This document shows, one piece after another, positions 4,842-6,120 of a stretch of DNA of 6,120 bases. The DNA comes from an uncultured Eubacteriales bacterium (GTDB lineage Bacteria > Bacillota > Clostridia > Oscillospirales > CAG-272). The translations under genes were made by a program, and so were the position numbers. Position 1 is the stretch's first letter; the number at the start of each line of letters is the position of its first letter. The notes under the pieces were generated by a model, which worked only from the letters and a program-made list of their open reading frames with translations, was not told where the DNA came from and made no database searches. The stretch spans positions 1 to 6,120 of the forward strand of contig USPP01000103.1 of assembly GCA_900556615.1 (NCBI GenBank), in the 5' to 3' direction.

Positions 4842-6096
4842 CATACGGATAAGAGCAATTCAGAAGAAAAAGAAGATATGATAAAGAGTGAAAAGAACGG
4901 GAATCTGACCATCAGGCGTAATAAGACAGTTGATTTTATTGCCAAAATCGGATGTCTGATTATAGCGTTTTTCATTTGGTTTTATGCCGTAAAAAACGAT
5001 ACCGCTCTATATGAGGAATACTTTTCCTCCATTCCCGTGGATATTGTCAATCAAAGCGGTTTTTCGGTGCTTTCCGGAGACGATGTGACGGTAGATGTAA
5101 CGTTGTCGGGAAAAAGAAGTGTTATAAACCGTATTTCCACTTCCGATATTCGTGCTTTTATTGATATGTCGTCGATTACTTCTGCGGGAAAATATAAATT
5201 TGATGTGCAGTATGAGCTTCCGAACGGGGTATCGCTTGTTAAATCCACCTCTAATTCGATTACCGTATATGCAGACAACACCTCGTCGGTTTCGGTTCCG
5301 GTGATAACGGAAATTACGAATTTTATGCTTGAGGACGGGTATGAGCTTGGACGCAACGATATCACGACCGATATTCAGAACGTTACGGTTACAGGACCGG
5401 AATCGGTAATATCTCAGATCGAATATGCCAAAATCAGTGCGGATATCGGTCATGTCACAAGAACCGTAACATACAGCGGAAATATTTCTCTCGTTGATTC
5501 CTTCGGGAATACCGTTACAAACAGTTATATAAAGACAAACGTTTCTTATGTTACAGCGACGATACCGGTATATAAATACCGTGATGTGCCGATAACCGTG
5601 ACTTATAAATACGGATACTTTGATGACCAGAATGTAACGGTTTCTGTTGATCCCATGACGGTGAGAGTGAAGGGGGAACCCGACGCGGTGGACGCGGTTA
5701 GGCTTCAATATGAAATAGATGAGAAAAAAATAAGCGGCGATACCTCGTATACAGTAAGTATAATGCTTCCTGACGGTGTAAAAAATGTAAATGCAGTCGA
5801 AGCTGCTGTTATATCAATAGAACTGAAGGGGATTTCGTCAAGGATACTGAGTGTGTATAATATCAGCGTTATCAATCCGGATGGTATCGCCTACGAGCAA
5901 TATAACGGTACAGGGGGATGCCGCTCTGGTGAGCAGGATCAACTCCATGAGTATTACGGCGACTGTCGATCTTACCTCTCAGGGCAGCGTAAGCGGAACC
6001 GCTATGGTGCCGGTGTCGTTCGTGTTTTCTTCTCCTTACGCAGGAAAAGTATATGAAGTGGGAACCTATTCGGTTTCCGTGAAGATCAATCCTTGA
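4839..6096 (+). pseudogene. cdaR: CdaR, YbbR-domain regulator of CdaA, frameshifted in the fourth repeat
   Basis: CdaR is a membrane-anchored extracytoplasmic protein that binds CdaA and modulates c-di-AMP synthesis. A charged N-terminus is followed by one transmembrane anchor at about 33-51 and then YbbR repeats. The repeats are marked by VDVTLSGKRSVINRI (85-99), VTVTGPESVISQI (182-194) and MTVRVKGEPDAV (273-284). The starting frame continues past residue 353 into 52 residues unlike the family and stops at 6056. The +1 frame carries the expected fourth repeat, ITVQGDAALVSRI and onward to KINP, with TGA at 6094-6096. The switch must lie between about 5877 and 5901 and equals one extra base or two lost bases. 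Restored length is about 418 residues, normal for four repeats. The anchor and three repeats stay intact, so partial function is possible. True mutation and sequencing error cannot be separated here. glmM, a common third gene, is not visible. Confidence 0.85.
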
Positions 6097-6120
6097 TGAA
6101 AGGCGGAGCTTTTCCGCAGA

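Noticed and set aside
5007..5708. Minus-strand open frame of 233 codons
   Set aside because: It is a shadow of cdaR, rich in Arg, Asn and Ile from antisense codons, whereas the plus strand encodes recognisable YbbR repeats.
6096..6120. ATG overlapping the cdaR stop as the start of a third operon gene, or the GCGGA/TCCGC hairpin (6103-6117) as a terminator
   Set aside because: Only eight codons are visible (MKGGAFPQ), unlike the start of GlmM. The hairpin has only 5 bp and the window ends before any T-run could be seen.
1..6120. CRISPR array, complete insertion sequence or toxin-antitoxin pair
   Set aside because: No regularly spaced repeats, transposase, or paired small genes with ribosome binding sites were found.

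Overview
The window looks like chromosomal DNA of a low-to-moderate GC Firmicute, most likely an anaerobic clostridium of the gut type. The basis is the adjacent cdaA-cdaR pair, consensus sigma-A promoters (TTGACA-N17-TATAAT), strong AGGGAGG-type ribosome binding sites, a TTG start, and a small excisionase-like HTH family common in Clostridia. No species can be named from sequence alone.

Layout. (1) 1-909, plus strand: the C-terminal ~300 residues of a dihydroorotase-family (PyrC) protein whose gene enters from outside the window. Nearly all visible metal and catalytic motifs are substituted, so it is probably a non-catalytic homologue. (2) 910-2002: about 1.1 kb without an intact gene. It holds hairpins, a short reading frame resembling the start of a type III DNA methyltransferase, the 5' half of a tRNA-Ser(CGA) ending at the anticodon loop, and a small HTH gene broken by two single-base losses. 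I read it as a decayed accessory island. (3) 2003-2169, minus strand: an intact tRNA-Ala(CGC) with a consensus promoter and a 15-bp hairpin terminator. (4) 2202-2405: a block of nested inverted repeats of unknown nature. (5) 2419-3411, minus strand: a sugar-transfer-type ATP-grasp gene with one in-frame TAA that removes its Mg/ATP-binding C-terminus. Its promoter lies in a perfect 39-bp A/T palindrome. (6) 3958-6096, plus strand: cdaA (diadenylate cyclase) followed 20 nt later by cdaR (YbbR-domain partner), driven by a promoter overlaid by a 25-bp palindrome. cdaR carries a frameshift in its fourth repeat.

Function. CdaA makes the second messenger c-di-AMP at the membrane and CdaR is its membrane-anchored regulator. 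In many Firmicutes glmM follows, but the window ends before a third gene can be identified. The other parts do not form a shared pathway. The clearest theme is disruption: two frameshifts in one small gene, one nonsense codon and one further frameshift, in three genes within 6.1 kb. Either these genes are decaying or the assembly has local errors. I see no CRISPR array, complete insertion sequence or convincing undescribed system. The best leads are the degenerate dihydroorotase, the palindromic promoters, the nested-repeat block and the tRNA-Ser half.
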